Below the pieces are notes generated by a model. That model was not told the DNA's origin. It searched no databases and saw only the letters and a list, made by a program, of their open reading frames with translations. This document shows, one piece after another, positions 51,670-60,633 of a stretch of DNA of 64,000 nucleotides. The position numbers were made by a program, and so were the translations under genes. The first letter of the stretch is position 1. The number at the start of each line of letters is the position of its first letter. Source of the DNA: Haloferax sp. Atlit-12N. Lineage in GTDB: Archaea > Halobacteriota > Halobacteria > Halobacteriales > Haloferacaceae. The stretch is from NCBI RefSeq assembly GCF_003383095.1, contig NZ_PSYW01000003.1, positions 248,001 through 312,000 on the forward strand. Direction: 5' to 3'.

Positions 51670-54003
51670 ATGTCGAGAAATGAGTCCACGCCGGCCTTGA
51701 TGTCCTCCTCGTCGTGCCGGTACACGTTCGACCCGTCGGTCCAGACCGACGCCCACCTCCAGACGACGTGGGAGTGTCCGCACGAAGCCCACCCCGAAAG
51801 CGAGTTCTGCGTGTTCCATATGAGCCGCGACGAGCGCGCCTCGCTCGACGTGACCGGCGACGACATCGTCGGCGAACTCCGGGCGAACCTCCAGTCGCCC
51901 GACACCCGCGTCAACGAGTACGTCGGCGCGGACCTTCCGCACCTTTCGCTCACCTATCAGGACATCAACGGCGCGACGAACCACGTTCTCAACTTCCAGC
52001 ACGCCGACATCGACGGGTTAGACCTCACCCACGGCCGCCTCGACCAGGGGTTGATTCTCCGCGAGGCGACGGTCGACCGCCTCAAACTCGACGAGGCGGT
52101 CGTCACCGGCGACGTGGACGCCCGGGAGGTCACCGTGACCGGCGCGGTGACGGCCAACGAGGCGACGTTCGAACAGGACGTTCGCTTCTCCGAGGCGACC
52201 TTCCGCGGCGAGGTCCGCTGCGACGAGACGGTGTTCCAGGGCGACACCAGTTTCGCAGACGCGACGTTCCACGGCACGGCACGCTTCCGCAACGTCGAGA
52301 CCAGCGGGAGCAGCCACGTCCTCGACGACAACATCACCTTCGCGAACGCGACGTTCCGCGACGACGCGAGTTTCAGACAGGCCATCTTCGACTACGTGAC
52401 GTTCGAGGGGGCGCGGTTCTCCGCGGGTTCGGACTTCGAACACGTCGAGTTCGAGGGCGACGCGCGGTTCGACGGCGTCCGCTTCGACGAGATGGCAGAC
52501 TTCGACGAGGCGCGGTTCGACGACGACGCGAGCTTCGCCGACGCCCGGTTTATGCAGTTGGCCGAGTTCCGCGGCGTCGAGTTCAACGGCGGGAGTCGGA
52601 CGACCCACGACGACGTGACGTTCGAGGGCGCGACGTTCGAGGGCGAAGCGGACTACAAACTCGCGCGATTCCGCTATTCGGACTTCAAGGACGCCGTGTT
52701 CAAGGGCGCGGTCAACTTCGACCGCGCGACGTTCACCGCCCGCACCGACTGCTACCGCCTCCGCGTCGACGGCGCGTTCGACCTCTCTCTTTCGTCGTTC
52801 GGCGGGCAAGCGAACTTCGACGAGAGTGAGTTCCGCGACGCCGTCGTCGCCGAGGAAGCGACGTTCGGCTCCGACGCCTCGTTCGAGGGGGTCGAGTTCG
52901 AAGCTAACGCTCGGTTCGGCGAGGCGCGGTTCGAGGAGGACGTGAGCTTCAAGACCGCCACGTTCCACGGCCTCGCGTCCTTCCGCGGGACGTTCTTCGA
53001 GGGCGAACTGCAACACCTCGAAGCCAACGCCTCGTTCAACGAGGCGACCTTCGAGGCCGGCGCGGAGTTCGAGGCCGCGAACTTCACGAGCGCGTCCTTC
53101 TGGGAGACGACGTTCCACGACCGGGCGGACTTCCGGCAGTCGGACTTCGAGACGGCGCGCTTCCGCGTGCTCGTCGGTGACCGCGACACCTACCTCGACT
53201 TCACCGACGCGACGCTCTCCGGCGGCACGATTTCGCAGGGCTCCGGCGAGCCGACGCCGTACGACCTCACCCGAGCGACCATCGGCGACCTGACGCTGGA
53301 GGGCGACGGCAACGAACACCAACTTCTTGACCACTTCCGCTTCTGTCTCACCGAGTTCGACCGCTTCGACTTCAGCGACCACCACGGCTATCTCGAACGC
53401 AACGACTGGACTATCCACGACTTCGTCGGCAACGGCGCGACCGGTCAGTTCGCCGTCGAACTGACGCCCGATATCATCGAAGAAACGTACCGGAAGGCAC
53501 AGGACAGCGCCAACGCCGTCGGCGACACCCCCGCGAGCCGCGAGTTCGAGTTCAAGCGCTACTACTACAACCGCCAGAAGAACTTCGACATCATCTTCAA
53601 CGAGTACTCGCTGAACACGTGGGCCCGCGGAAAGAAGGTCGCCAGCGTGGGGCTGAACACGCTCATGCAGGTCACCTGCGGCTACGGCAACCGCCTCCCG
53701 CGAATCGCGGCGTTCACGTTCCTCCTCCCGGCGCTGTTCGGGCTGTGTTACGCCCTTGGCGGGCCGTTTCTGACGCAGGCGGGGAGCGTCTTCGACCCCG
53801 CCGCAGTCGACAAGACGACGATGGAGGTGCTCTTCGACAACGTCTACTACAGCTACATCAGCTTCAGCACGGTCGGATATGGCGATATCAACCCGCTCGG
53901 GCCGGCGGCGCGCGTGCTCGCAGCGAGTCAGGGGATGTTGAACGGGCTGTTCTTCACCCTGCTCACGTTCACGCTGTTCAAGCGCGTCCTCGGTGGGAGC
54001 TAA
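51670..54003 (+). CDS. Pentapeptide-repeat protein fused to a potassium-channel pore
   Basis: Protein of 777 residues. The N-terminus has a CPHEAHPESEFCVFH zinc-like motif near 38-52. Residues about 90-560 are pentapeptide repeats of the A(T/N)F type (GEVRCDETVFQGDTSFADATF and similar), predicted to form a long beta-helix. After a helical segment the last 110 residues hold TM1 (FTFLLPALFGLCYALGG), a pore loop with the STVGYGD selectivity filter and TM2. This is the two-span channel plan of KcsA/Kir/MthK. It ends the five-gene cluster, with 171 bases before it. It could sense an internal ligand and gate potassium. Confidence 0.85.
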   Translation: MSRNESTPALMSSSSCRYTFDPSVQTDAHLQTTWECPHEAHPESEFCVFHMSRDERASLDVTGDDIVGELRANLQSPDTRVNEYVGADLPHLSLTYQDINGATNHVLNFQHADIDGLDLTHGRLDQGLILREATVDRLKLDEAVVTGDVDAREVTVTGAVTANEATFEQDVRFSEATFRGEVRCDETVFQGDTSFADATFHGTARFRNVETSGSSHVLDDNITFANATFRDDASFRQAIFDYVTFEGARFSAGSDFEHVEFEGDARFDGVRFDEMADFDEARFDDDASFADARFMQLAEFRGVEFNGGSRTTHDDVTFEGATFEGEADYKLARFRYSDFKDAVFKGAVNFDRATFTARTDCYRLRVDGAFDLSLSSFGGQANFDESEFRDAVVAEEATFGSDASFEGVEFEANARFGEARFEEDVSFKTATFHGLASFRGTFFEGELQHLEANASFNEATFEAGAEFEAANFTSASFWETTFHDRADFRQSDFETARFRVLVGDRDTYLDFTDATLSGGTISQGSGEPTPYDLTRATIGDLTLEGDGNEHQLLDHFRFCLTEFDRFDFSDHHGYLERNDWTIHDFVGNGATGQFAVELTPDIIEETYRKAQDSANAVGDTPASREFEFKRYYYNRQKNFDIIFNEYSLNTWARGKKVASVGLNTLMQVTCGYGNRLPRIAAFTFLLPALFGLCYALGGPFLTQAGSVFDPAAVDKTTMEVLFDNVYYSYISFSTVGYGDINPLGPAARVLAASQGMLNGLFFTLLTFTLFKRVLGGS

Positions 54004-54179
54004 TCGAGCCGGGCGTCTGTATTCGGCCCGACGGCGCTGTCGAACTCATTAGGACCGGATAGAATTGTGTAACCCAGGCAGAGGGTGTTCAGCAAACCGC
54101 CACCCGCCTTAGTGCATTTGGCGGTGTTGAAATTCTGAATAGAGAAAGCGATTTACAGGCACGTCTGCAATTACCGGCA
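54004..54179. other. Spacer before the toxin-antitoxin pair
   Basis: No gene is supported in these 176 bases. The composition becomes more AT-rich after about 54120, as in the toxin-antitoxin genes that follow, so the border of an acquired segment may lie here. Confidence 0.35.
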
Positions 54180-54332
54180 ATGGGTAGCTACGCAACGCCG
54201 CCGAATTGGACCGACGAATCACCCGAAGATGACGAGCCTCAGGTTCGACTCGGTGATCTACTTTCAGGCCGACTTGCAGATGTTGAAGTTGATTCCGTTG
54301 AAGCGGTACGTGACGAACGAAGCCGAGGATGA
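54180..54332 (+). CDS. VapB-like antitoxin
   Basis: Predicted protein of 50 residues (MGSYATPPNW to AVRDERSRG), acidic and mostly unstructured, like short antitoxins of haloarchaeal VapBC pairs. The gene overlaps the toxin start by 4 bases (ATGA). It was too short for automatic calling. The assignment rests on its size and its position directly before a PIN-domain gene. Confidence 0.55.
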   Translation: MGSYATPPNWTDESPEDDEPQVRLGDLLSGRLADVEVDSVEAVRDERSRG

Positions 54333-54720
54333 AAGTCTTCGTCGATACAAATGTCTTTATTGCTAGCTTGACTGATAAACCGGGTCGTGGTGAGATTGCG
54401 ACACAGTTACTCAACGAAAACCACGATTCTGTACCTCCATTCTGAATCTCATGGAAATTCGGTCAGTAATGACGAAGAAGAAGCGCGTTGAGCAGTCCCG
54501 CGTCGAGTCGGTGTTGTCGGATATCTACGGTCGCGTGGACATCTACGCGCCCGAAATCAGCGACCAGATTGCGGCGTATGAATTACAGCGAGACAATCTG
54601 CTCTATACGATAGATTGTGTGCTTCTCGCATTAGCGAACGACGTTGATGCGACCATGGTTACCTTCGACGGGGAATTGCTCGATCACGGCGCTGTTGCAC
54701 CGGAAGATTTGATTGACTGA
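54329..54720 (+). pseudogene. Frameshifted VapC-like PIN-domain toxin
   Basis: The first frame reads MKVFVDTNVFIASLTDKPGR and ends at a stop near 54445. The second frame, from about 54426, continues with FCTSILNLMEIRSVMTKKKR and runs to 54720. Joined, they give a PIN ribonuclease of about 130 residues. It has all four acidic residues in place: Asp in VDTNVF, Glu in LMEIRS, Asp in YTIDCVLLA and Asp in TFDGEL. One base is missing around 54424-54432 (CACGATTCTG). The break inactivates the toxin, or it is a sequencing error. Confidence 0.7.
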
Positions 54721-54785
54721 CCTCACAGGAACGGAGTTCTCGACGGAGCTATCTCGACTGGTGTCACGAATCGTCACCGCGTCGC

Positions 54786-55634
54786 TCATTCGCTTCCCCT
54801 ACTCACCTCGTCCGACCGCTCGTACACGTCCGGACGCGCGTGCTGGAGCGTCTGCATATCGCGGCGGATATCGTCCAGGTGCGACAGGTCGATAGTCGCC
54901 GTGACGACTTCCTCGCGGTCCCGCGCCTTCGAAATCACGTTCCCCCACGGGTCGACGACGAGCGTGCGGCCGTAGGTCTCGACCCACGACGGCTTGTCGC
55001 CGATTTGCCCGGGCGCGATGACGTACGCCTGATTCTCGATTGCGCGGGCGCGAATCAGCGGCTCCCAGTGGTCTTTTCCGGTGTGCATCGTGAACGCCGC
55101 GGGGACGAGAAGGACGTTCGCGCCGGACTGCGCCATCGTCCGGTAGAGCCCCGGGAACCGGAGGTCGTAACAGATAGAGAGGCCGAACGTCGCGAGGTCG
55201 GTGTCGACCGTCACCGTTCGGTCGCCGGGGGCGACGTAGTCCGATTCCCGGTGTTCGACGCTCCCGTCGAGTTCGATGTCGAACAGGTGGACCTTCCGGT
55301 AGGTGTCGAGCACCTCGCCGCCCGGGCCGATGAGCGCAGACGTGTTGTACACTCGGTCGCTGTCCGGAATCCGCTCGAAGAAGCTCCCCGTGTGGACGAA
55401 GACGCCGTGCTCGCGGGCCTTCTCCGAAAAGCGCTGTATTGTGGGTCCGTCGAGCGACTCCGCGACCTCGGCGAACCGCTCTTCCGGGCCGATGAAGGTC
55501 GTCATCTCCGGGAACGCCACGAAGTCAGCGCCGTCGGCCGCGGCCTCGTCGAGGAGGCCGAGCGCCCGCTCCACGTTCGCCGCCTTGTCGTCTCGCGAGT
55601 CTAGCTGGCACGCGGCCGCCACGAATCGGGACAT
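54786..55634 (-). CDS. Nitrilase-superfamily carbon-nitrogen hydrolase
   Basis: Hydrolase of 282 residues with the catalytic triad Glu43 (VAFPEMTTF), Lys114 (YRKVHLFD) and Cys155 (GLSICYDLRFPGLYR). The sequence is closest in pattern to the Nit1/Nit2 branch acting on omega-amides or deaminated glutathione. The ATG at 55634 is 42 bases from the end of the cupin gene on the same strand. Substrate is uncertain. Confidence 0.88.
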   Translation of the reverse strand: MSRFVAAACQLDSRDDKAANVERALGLLDEAAADGADFVAFPEMTTFIGPEERFAEVAESLDGPTIQRFSEKAREHGVFVHTGSFFERIPDSDRVYNTSALIGPGGEVLDTYRKVHLFDIELDGSVEHRESDYVAPGDRTVTVDTDLATFGLSICYDLRFPGLYRTMAQSGANVLLVPAAFTMHTGKDHWEPLIRARAIENQAYVIAPGQIGDKPSWVETYGRTLVVDPWGNVISKARDREEVVTATIDLSHLDDIRRDMQTLQHARPDVYERSDEVSRGSE

Positions 55635-55676
55635 CTCGTCGGACCGTTACGCGGACCGACGGTATGGTAGTCACGG

Positions 55677-56030
55677 TTATTCGCTCGGGTCGAACTCCAG
55701 ATAGACGAGTCGCTCGTCTCCGACCGTCCAGCCGCTGTGTCCCGGCGGGATAGTCGCGGCGCAGCCGGCGGTAATCTCCGTCCGCGTCCCGTCGTCCAGT
55801 TCGAGACCGAGCGTCCCGGAGACGACGTAGATGTCGTGGGCGTTCTGACAGTAGTCTGGCTCCGCGCCCCCGCGGTCGCCGTCGGTCCCCCACTCCGGTT
55901 CCTTCGTCGCTCGCGTGACCGACACGTCGCTTAGGTCGACCGACTCCGTGCGGCCGGCTTCGACCGCCGTCGAGTTCGTGTCGGAAAGCTCCGTGACAAC
56001 CAGCTCGTCGACTTCTGTACTGTCTGCCAT
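55677..56030 (-). CDS. Small cupin-domain protein
   Basis: Single-domain cupin of 117 residues. The motif region YCQNAHDIYVVSGTLGLELDDGTRTEI resembles cupin motif 1 with weak metal-ligand content, followed by TIPPGHSGWTVGDERLVYLEF. It may bind a small acid or sugar, or regulate the neighbouring hydrolase, with which it is probably co-transcribed. The palindrome AGAACACGTTCT begins just upstream of its start at 56031. Confidence 0.82.
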   Translation of the reverse strand: MADSTEVDELVVTELSDTNSTAVEAGRTESVDLSDVSVTRATKEPEWGTDGDRGGAEPDYCQNAHDIYVVSGTLGLELDDGTRTEITAGCAATIPPGHSGWTVGDERLVYLEFDPSE

Positions 56031-56280
56031 AGAACACGTTCTTCGGGGATGGTAGTATCTCTTACGTCGGGGCTGACAACATCACCAACACACATAAGAA
56101 AAATTTAGAAACCACTTTCATACACTATTTCAGATAATATCGTCTGGGGTCCGTTGACTCGGTAGGTTCGCTGTCTACGAGTCGGCACACGAGCGACTCG
56201 GAATCGGATTCGAACCTCCTCCCCTCGAAATCCAACCCTGCCAAGCTATATGAAATCTTAGCCATCTTACATACGAGACG
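56031..56280. other. Divergent spacer between cupin and membrane protein genes
   Basis: No gene is supported. A tRNA T-arm-like element at 56206-56219 was examined and rejected (see the rejected list). Confidence 0.35.
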
Positions 56281-56706
56281 ATGGTCTCGACTCCCCGCTT
56301 CAGGCCCTTCTCCCCAGCATGGAACGCTGCGCTCATCGGTGTGATTGTCTCGCTCCCCGTCATCACGGTTGTCAACTGGCTCCCAGAATCGGAGTCGACC
56401 GTCGGTGCCGGCATGATGATATTCGGCGCGTTCATCGCGGGGGCTGTCGCCGCGGTCCGCTCGACGGACCCGGACGCCGCCGGACTTCGCGCCGGCTTTC
56501 TCGGCGGCGTTCTAGAACTGGTCATATTCGCGGTGACGACGGGAACGACGGCGGCGTGGCCGCTGTCCAGAGTCGCGTTCTTCGCATTCGCCGCCGGAGC
56601 CGTTCTCTGTCTCGCCTCCCTGTTCGGTCTGGGCTGTGGGCGAGTCGGCGGGTGGGTGGTGCGCGCCGTCGCCTCACGGTGGAACCCGACCGCGAGTACG
56701 TCGTAG
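56281..56706 (+). CDS. Small DUF5518-like membrane protein
   Basis: Protein of 141 residues with four hydrophobic spans: AALIGVIVSLPVITVVNWL, GAGMMIFGAFIAGAVAAVRS, GFLGGVLELVIFAVTTGTTA and FFAFAAGAVLCLASLFGLGCG. The pattern matches small haloarchaeal DUF5518-type proteins as I recall them. No catalytic residues are visible. It is monocistronic. Confidence 0.65.
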   Translation: MVSTPRFRPFSPAWNAALIGVIVSLPVITVVNWLPESESTVGAGMMIFGAFIAGAVAAVRSTDPDAAGLRAGFLGGVLELVIFAVTTGTTAAWPLSRVAFFAFAAGAVLCLASLFGLGCGRVGGWVVRAVASRWNPTASTS

Positions 56707-57378
56707 TTCTCCGCATCAGTTTAGAAAATATCATATTCCAAATATAAATTTGAATCTGACACTTTCTCAATTCACGACGCTCGGTTCCGGGGTGGACCGC
56801 ACCGAAGAATTTCCATAGCGACGAGGCTACTGCCCGTCCCGAAACAGTGGAGTGATTTTCGTTCTGCGGCGGTGAACGGCATCTGACGTTGACTCTCATT
56901 GCTCTTACTCCTCGAACCGCGTTGCGTTCCCGAGACGGGAACTAGCGAAGCCGTTTCCCCCTTACAATATCGTCTATTACTATTTAATTCTCTAAACCAG
57001 AGTTTGAATTTATGTTGTCCATAGCTCTCAACATCTTCTCTCGTGAATTACACCTGTAGTAGTGTAATCATTGCTCTTGGAAACGCCCCTATCCGGTCTA
57101 CAGTTACACTCGACCGAAGAACGATTCCTCTTGGGGGAACGATATCCCGCTCAGACGAAGCACGTCTCGCTCTCTTTGTCGCGTGACCCCCGAATTCAGC
57201 GGTTTTGACGCCGCTGTTCCCGCTCGGTGAGCGACTACCAAGTTCGCGTTCCCTTGCTGGGTATGGGCTGTGACCCGTGGCCTTCTCGGTACACGACCTA
57301 TGGTTGGTTCGTGCGGCCGTTACCGGTCGCTCCGAGAGGAACGCAAACGTGAAAATAGACGGCTGGAAGGGTGGCGAC
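56707..57378. other. Gene-free region before the sugar-acid transporter genes
   Basis: This 672-base stretch holds no gene I can support. Segments 56715-56770 and 56960-57070 are AT-rich. Open frames overlapping it have no motif and low-quality composition. Confidence 0.4.
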
Positions 57379-58557
57379 TTACCGCTGTATCTCGTAGACG
57401 AGCGTATCTCCCGTCGCCGCATCGAACAAGTGACACTTATCGAGATTGAAGTCAAGGTGCAACGCATCGCCGCGCTCGATGTTGGCGTCTGGCTCGACGA
57501 TGGCCTTGTACTCGACGTTGTTGTTTTCCACGGTCAGGAAGAAATTCGATCCCATCTCCTCGACGACGACGACATCCACGGTCGTGTGACTCGTATCGGT
57601 CTCGCCGGCTTTCTGCCTATCGACGGTGATGTCTTCGGGTCGGACGCCAAAGCGTGCATCGAATTCGCCCGTCCGGTCGAGTTCTTCTTGCATCCACTCC
57701 GGAAGCGGAATCGTAAACGCGTCCGTGGTTATCTCCTCGGTTTCGGTGTTGACCGTCGCATCGAAGAAGTTCATCGATGGACTCCCCATGAACCCGCCTA
57801 CGAACTCGTTCGCCGGCTGGTCGTACACCTGCTGCGGCGGTGCGATTTGTTGGACCTCCCCGTCGTTCATGACGACGACGCGGTCGCTCAGGGTCATCGC
57901 TTCGGCTTGGTCGTGGGTCACGTAAATCGACGTTTTGCCGATCTTGTTGTGAAGCTTGTTGAGCTCCGTCCGCATCTGGACGCGGAGCTTCGCGTCGAGA
58001 TTCGACAGCGGCTCGTCGAACAGGAAGACGCGAGGCTCGCGGACGATTGCCCGCCCGAGCGCGACGCGCTGTTGCTGCCCACCGGAGAGGTCTTTCGGCT
58101 GGCGGTCGAGGAGCTCTGGAATCTCGAGCAGGGCGGCGCTCTCTTCGACTCGCCGTTCACGCTCTTCTTTGGGGACGCCACGAACTTTCAGTGGGTATTC
58201 CATGTTCTCGCGCACGGTCATGTGCGGGTACAGTGCGTACGACTGGAACACCATCGCGATGTCACGCTGACGCGGTGGTTGGCCCTCCACGTTCTCGCCG
58301 TTTATGACGATCTGTCCTTCGGTGATCTCTTCGAGGCCGGCCACGGAACGGAGCGTCGTCGACTTCCCGCAGCCAGACGGTCCGACGAAGACGATGAACT
58401 CGCCCTCTTTGATGTCGATGTTCATGTCGTCGACGGCAACGACACCGCTTCCGCCGTCGTCGTACACCTTCGTCAGGCCGTCTATCTTCAGGAACGTCTC
58501 ACTGCGGTTGATGCTCTCATTCGTCTGGTCGACTTCTAGCGTGTCTGTTTTACTCAT
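57379..58557 (-). CDS. Sugar ABC importer ATPase (CUT1, MsmK/UgpC type)
   Basis: ATPase of 392 residues. Walker A is VGPSGCGKST, the signature LSGGQQQRVALGRA and Walker B VFLFDEPLSNLDA, followed by the H-loop YVTHDQAEAMTLS. The last 120 residues form the OB-like regulatory domain of the CUT1 family (FGVRPEDI). It matches the Xac-type sugar transporter ATPases of haloarchaea. It is last in a co-directional set with two permeases. Confidence 0.93.
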   Translation of the reverse strand: MSKTDTLEVDQTNESINRSETFLKIDGLTKVYDDGGSGVVAVDDMNIDIKEGEFIVFVGPSGCGKSTTLRSVAGLEEITEGQIVINGENVEGQPPRQRDIAMVFQSYALYPHMTVRENMEYPLKVRGVPKEERERRVEESAALLEIPELLDRQPKDLSGGQQQRVALGRAIVREPRVFLFDEPLSNLDAKLRVQMRTELNKLHNKIGKTSIYVTHDQAEAMTLSDRVVVMNDGEVQQIAPPQQVYDQPANEFVGGFMGSPSMNFFDATVNTETEEITTDAFTIPLPEWMQEELDRTGEFDARFGVRPEDITVDRQKAGETDTSHTTVDVVVVEEMGSNFFLTVENNNVEYKAIVEPDANIERGDALHLDFNLDKCHLFDAATGDTLVYEIQR

Positions 58558-58611
58558 TGTTGTGGGTGTGTATGCGTGTGCTTGTCTGGCTTGCGTTGTT
58601 TGTTCTCGTAT

Positions 58612-59508
58612 CTATCCTTTAATTGCACCGGCCGTGAGTCCGCTGACGATGTGCCGCTGGAACAGGATGACGAACAGCAGCGCGGGGAGCATCGCGATGA
58701 AGCCCGCAGCCGCGAGGTAGTTCCAGAGGATGACCACGTCTTCGAGCATCATCATCGCCCCCACGGGAATCGTCTTCGAGGCCTCGGTGAACGTCAGGAC
58801 GAACGCGAACAGGAACTCACGCCACGAGAACAGGAACGTGAGAATCGCGCAGGCGGCGACGCCCGGTTTCGCCAGCGGCAGGATGATGTCCTTGAACGTC
58901 TGGAACCGAGTCGCTCCGTCGATGTACGCGGCCTCGTCTAGGTCCGCCGGAATCGAGACGAAGTAGTTCCGCATCAGCCACACGACGAGTGGCAGGTTCA
59001 TGTAGGTGTAGACCATGATGAGCGCGATTCGGGTGTCGATGAGCTCACCGATGCTGAACAGTCGGTAGAACGGGACGAGCATGCCGATCGGCGGGAGCAG
59101 ACGAGCGCCGAGGATACCGATGAACACGTAGTCGTCGTACGGGAAGCGGAATCTCGAAAACCCGTACCCTGCGAGCGTCCCGAAGGTCACCACCAGCACC
59201 GTCGTCACAATCGCGACGACGAGGCTGTTGAGCGTGAACATGTTGAACGCCCGCTGGAACCATAGGTCGGTGTAGTTCTTCCAGATCGGGTCTATGATCT
59301 CTACGGGGATGAAGTTCGGCGGGAACGCGTGAATTCCGCCCATCGTCTTGATACTGGAGACGAAGGTCCAGTAGACCGGGAACGTGAAATACAGGACGAG
59401 GGCCGAGAGCACCGCCGTCACGGCGTACTTCCCCGTTATGAACCGACCGATCTGTTGGATGATCTCGTATTGGCGGTTCGAACTTGTAAGTGACTCTTTC
59501 ATTGACAT
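58612..59508 (-). CDS. Sugar ABC permease, MalG-type
   Basis: Permease of 298 residues with about six spans. The first is YAVTAVLSALVLYFTFPVYWTF. The EAA loop AAYIDGATRFQTFKDIILPLAKPG is near residue 200. It is 6 bases after the MalF-type permease gene and 54 before the ATPase gene, so the three are co-transcribed. Confidence 0.92.
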   Translation of the reverse strand: MSMKESLTSSNRQYEIIQQIGRFITGKYAVTAVLSALVLYFTFPVYWTFVSSIKTMGGIHAFPPNFIPVEIIDPIWKNYTDLWFQRAFNMFTLNSLVVAIVTTVLVVTFGTLAGYGFSRFRFPYDDYVFIGILGARLLPPIGMLVPFYRLFSIGELIDTRIALIMVYTYMNLPLVVWLMRNYFVSIPADLDEAAYIDGATRFQTFKDIILPLAKPGVAACAILTFLFSWREFLFAFVLTFTEASKTIPVGAMMMLEDVVILWNYLAAAGFIAMLPALLFVILFQRHIVSGLTAGAIKG

Positions 59509-59514
59509 TGTTGG

Positions 59515-60483
59515 TTATGCTGTTTCGAGGGCGTCCTCTTGGACTTGCAGGACGTAGATACTCACGAATATCAGCGTGATGATAATCATGATTATCGAGA
59601 GGGCTGACGCGTAGCCGAGTCGGGACTGCGTAATTCCGACGCTGTAGATGTACGTCGCGAGCACGCGAGTCGAGTTCGCGGGCCCCCCACCGGTCATCGC
59701 GAAGACGATGGAGAACGTGCGGAACGCGAACATAGACATGATGAGCAGGGCAATCGCCGCCTGCGGCTTGAGGTGCGGAAGCGTGATGTCCCGGAACTGC
59801 TGCAGGAAGTTCGCACCGTCGACCTTCGCCGCTTCGTAGAGGTCTTCGGGTATCGTTTGGAGCCCCGCCAAGAGGAGAATCGACGCGAACGGTGCGCGTG
59901 CCCAGGCGTCGACTACGATGATTGAGATGAACGCCAGCGTCGGGTCGGTAATGAACCCGAGATTCTCGGAGATAAGCCCCAATTCCATGAAGATGCCGTT
60001 CACGATACCGTAGTCCGCGTGTAGCATGAACCGCCAGATGAGCCCTGTCACGACGAGGGGAACGGCCCATGCGAGCAGGATGAGTACGGTAAACGTACTT
60101 CGGACCCGCTTCGACATCACTTGGTTGATGGCGAGTGCGGCGGTCAGTCCGAGGAGGAACGCGACCGTCACGGACCCCAACACGTACATGACCGAATGTT
60201 GCAGAGATAAGTAGAACATCGGATCTTGGAACACCTGAATGAAGTTCTCTAATCCGATGAACTCGTCCGGACGATACTGGTTAGTGATGTGAGTACTGGT
60301 CCACACCAGGTAACTCGTCGGGAGGAGCACGATCGCCCCGAGCAGCGCGAGCGGAGGCGTGAGAACGACAAACATGAACTTGTCGTTGATCCACTCCCGT
60401 ATCGGTCCAACGTCTCCTGTTTCGTCCCCGCTGAAGAGGCCGAACCCTTCACGGATGTCTTTAGTAGTACTTCTCGAAGCCAT
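59515..60483 (-). CDS. Sugar ABC permease, MalF-type
   Basis: Permease of 322 residues. Spans include FVVLTPPLALLGAIVLLPTSYLVW and VAFLLGLTAALAINQ, and the EAA loop is YEAAKVDGANFLQQFRDITLPHL. The ATG at 60483 is chosen over a GTG at 60498 because the TATA box at 60511-60520 predicts transcription starting near 60487. The gene therefore has its own promoter although the enolase-like gene lies upstream on the same strand. Confidence 0.92.
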   Translation of the reverse strand: MASRSTTKDIREGFGLFSGDETGDVGPIREWINDKFMFVVLTPPLALLGAIVLLPTSYLVWTSTHITNQYRPDEFIGLENFIQVFQDPMFYLSLQHSVMYVLGSVTVAFLLGLTAALAINQVMSKRVRSTFTVLILLAWAVPLVVTGLIWRFMLHADYGIVNGIFMELGLISENLGFITDPTLAFISIIVVDAWARAPFASILLLAGLQTIPEDLYEAAKVDGANFLQQFRDITLPHLKPQAAIALLIMSMFAFRTFSIVFAMTGGGPANSTRVLATYIYSVGITQSRLGYASALSIIMIIITLIFVSIYVLQVQEDALETA

Positions 60484-60510
60484 CTGCGTGCTAATCACTA
60501 CCGTTCCCTA

Positions 60511-60520
60511 TTATATCTTT
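60511..60520 (-). promoter_or_regulatory. TATA box of the transporter operon
   Basis: On the minus strand this reads AAAGATATAA. It lies 28-37 bases before the ATG at 60483 and decides the start choice. Confidence 0.55.
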
Positions 60521-60633
60521 TGTTAACAATTCATCATCGGACAGGTTCGAGACCAACACACACTGTCTGCACCGGTGTCGAGAAACCGAGGTTGCGACGC
60601 CGCGTCAGCGTCGCTCGAAGCGCTCGTCGATTC

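Noticed and set aside
56031-56042. Palindrome AGAACACGTTCT at the cupin start as an extra copy of the pentose operator
   Set aside because: The arms are in opposite order (AGAAC-N2-GTTCT), so the element is not the same motif.
56206-56219. tRNA T-arm-like GGTTCGAATCC on the minus strand
   Set aside because: The flanking bases do not pair as a T stem, and no acceptor, D or anticodon arm fits nearby.
57277-58539. 420-residue plus-strand frame opposite the sugar ATPase
   Set aside because: It is a shadow of the ATPase gene.
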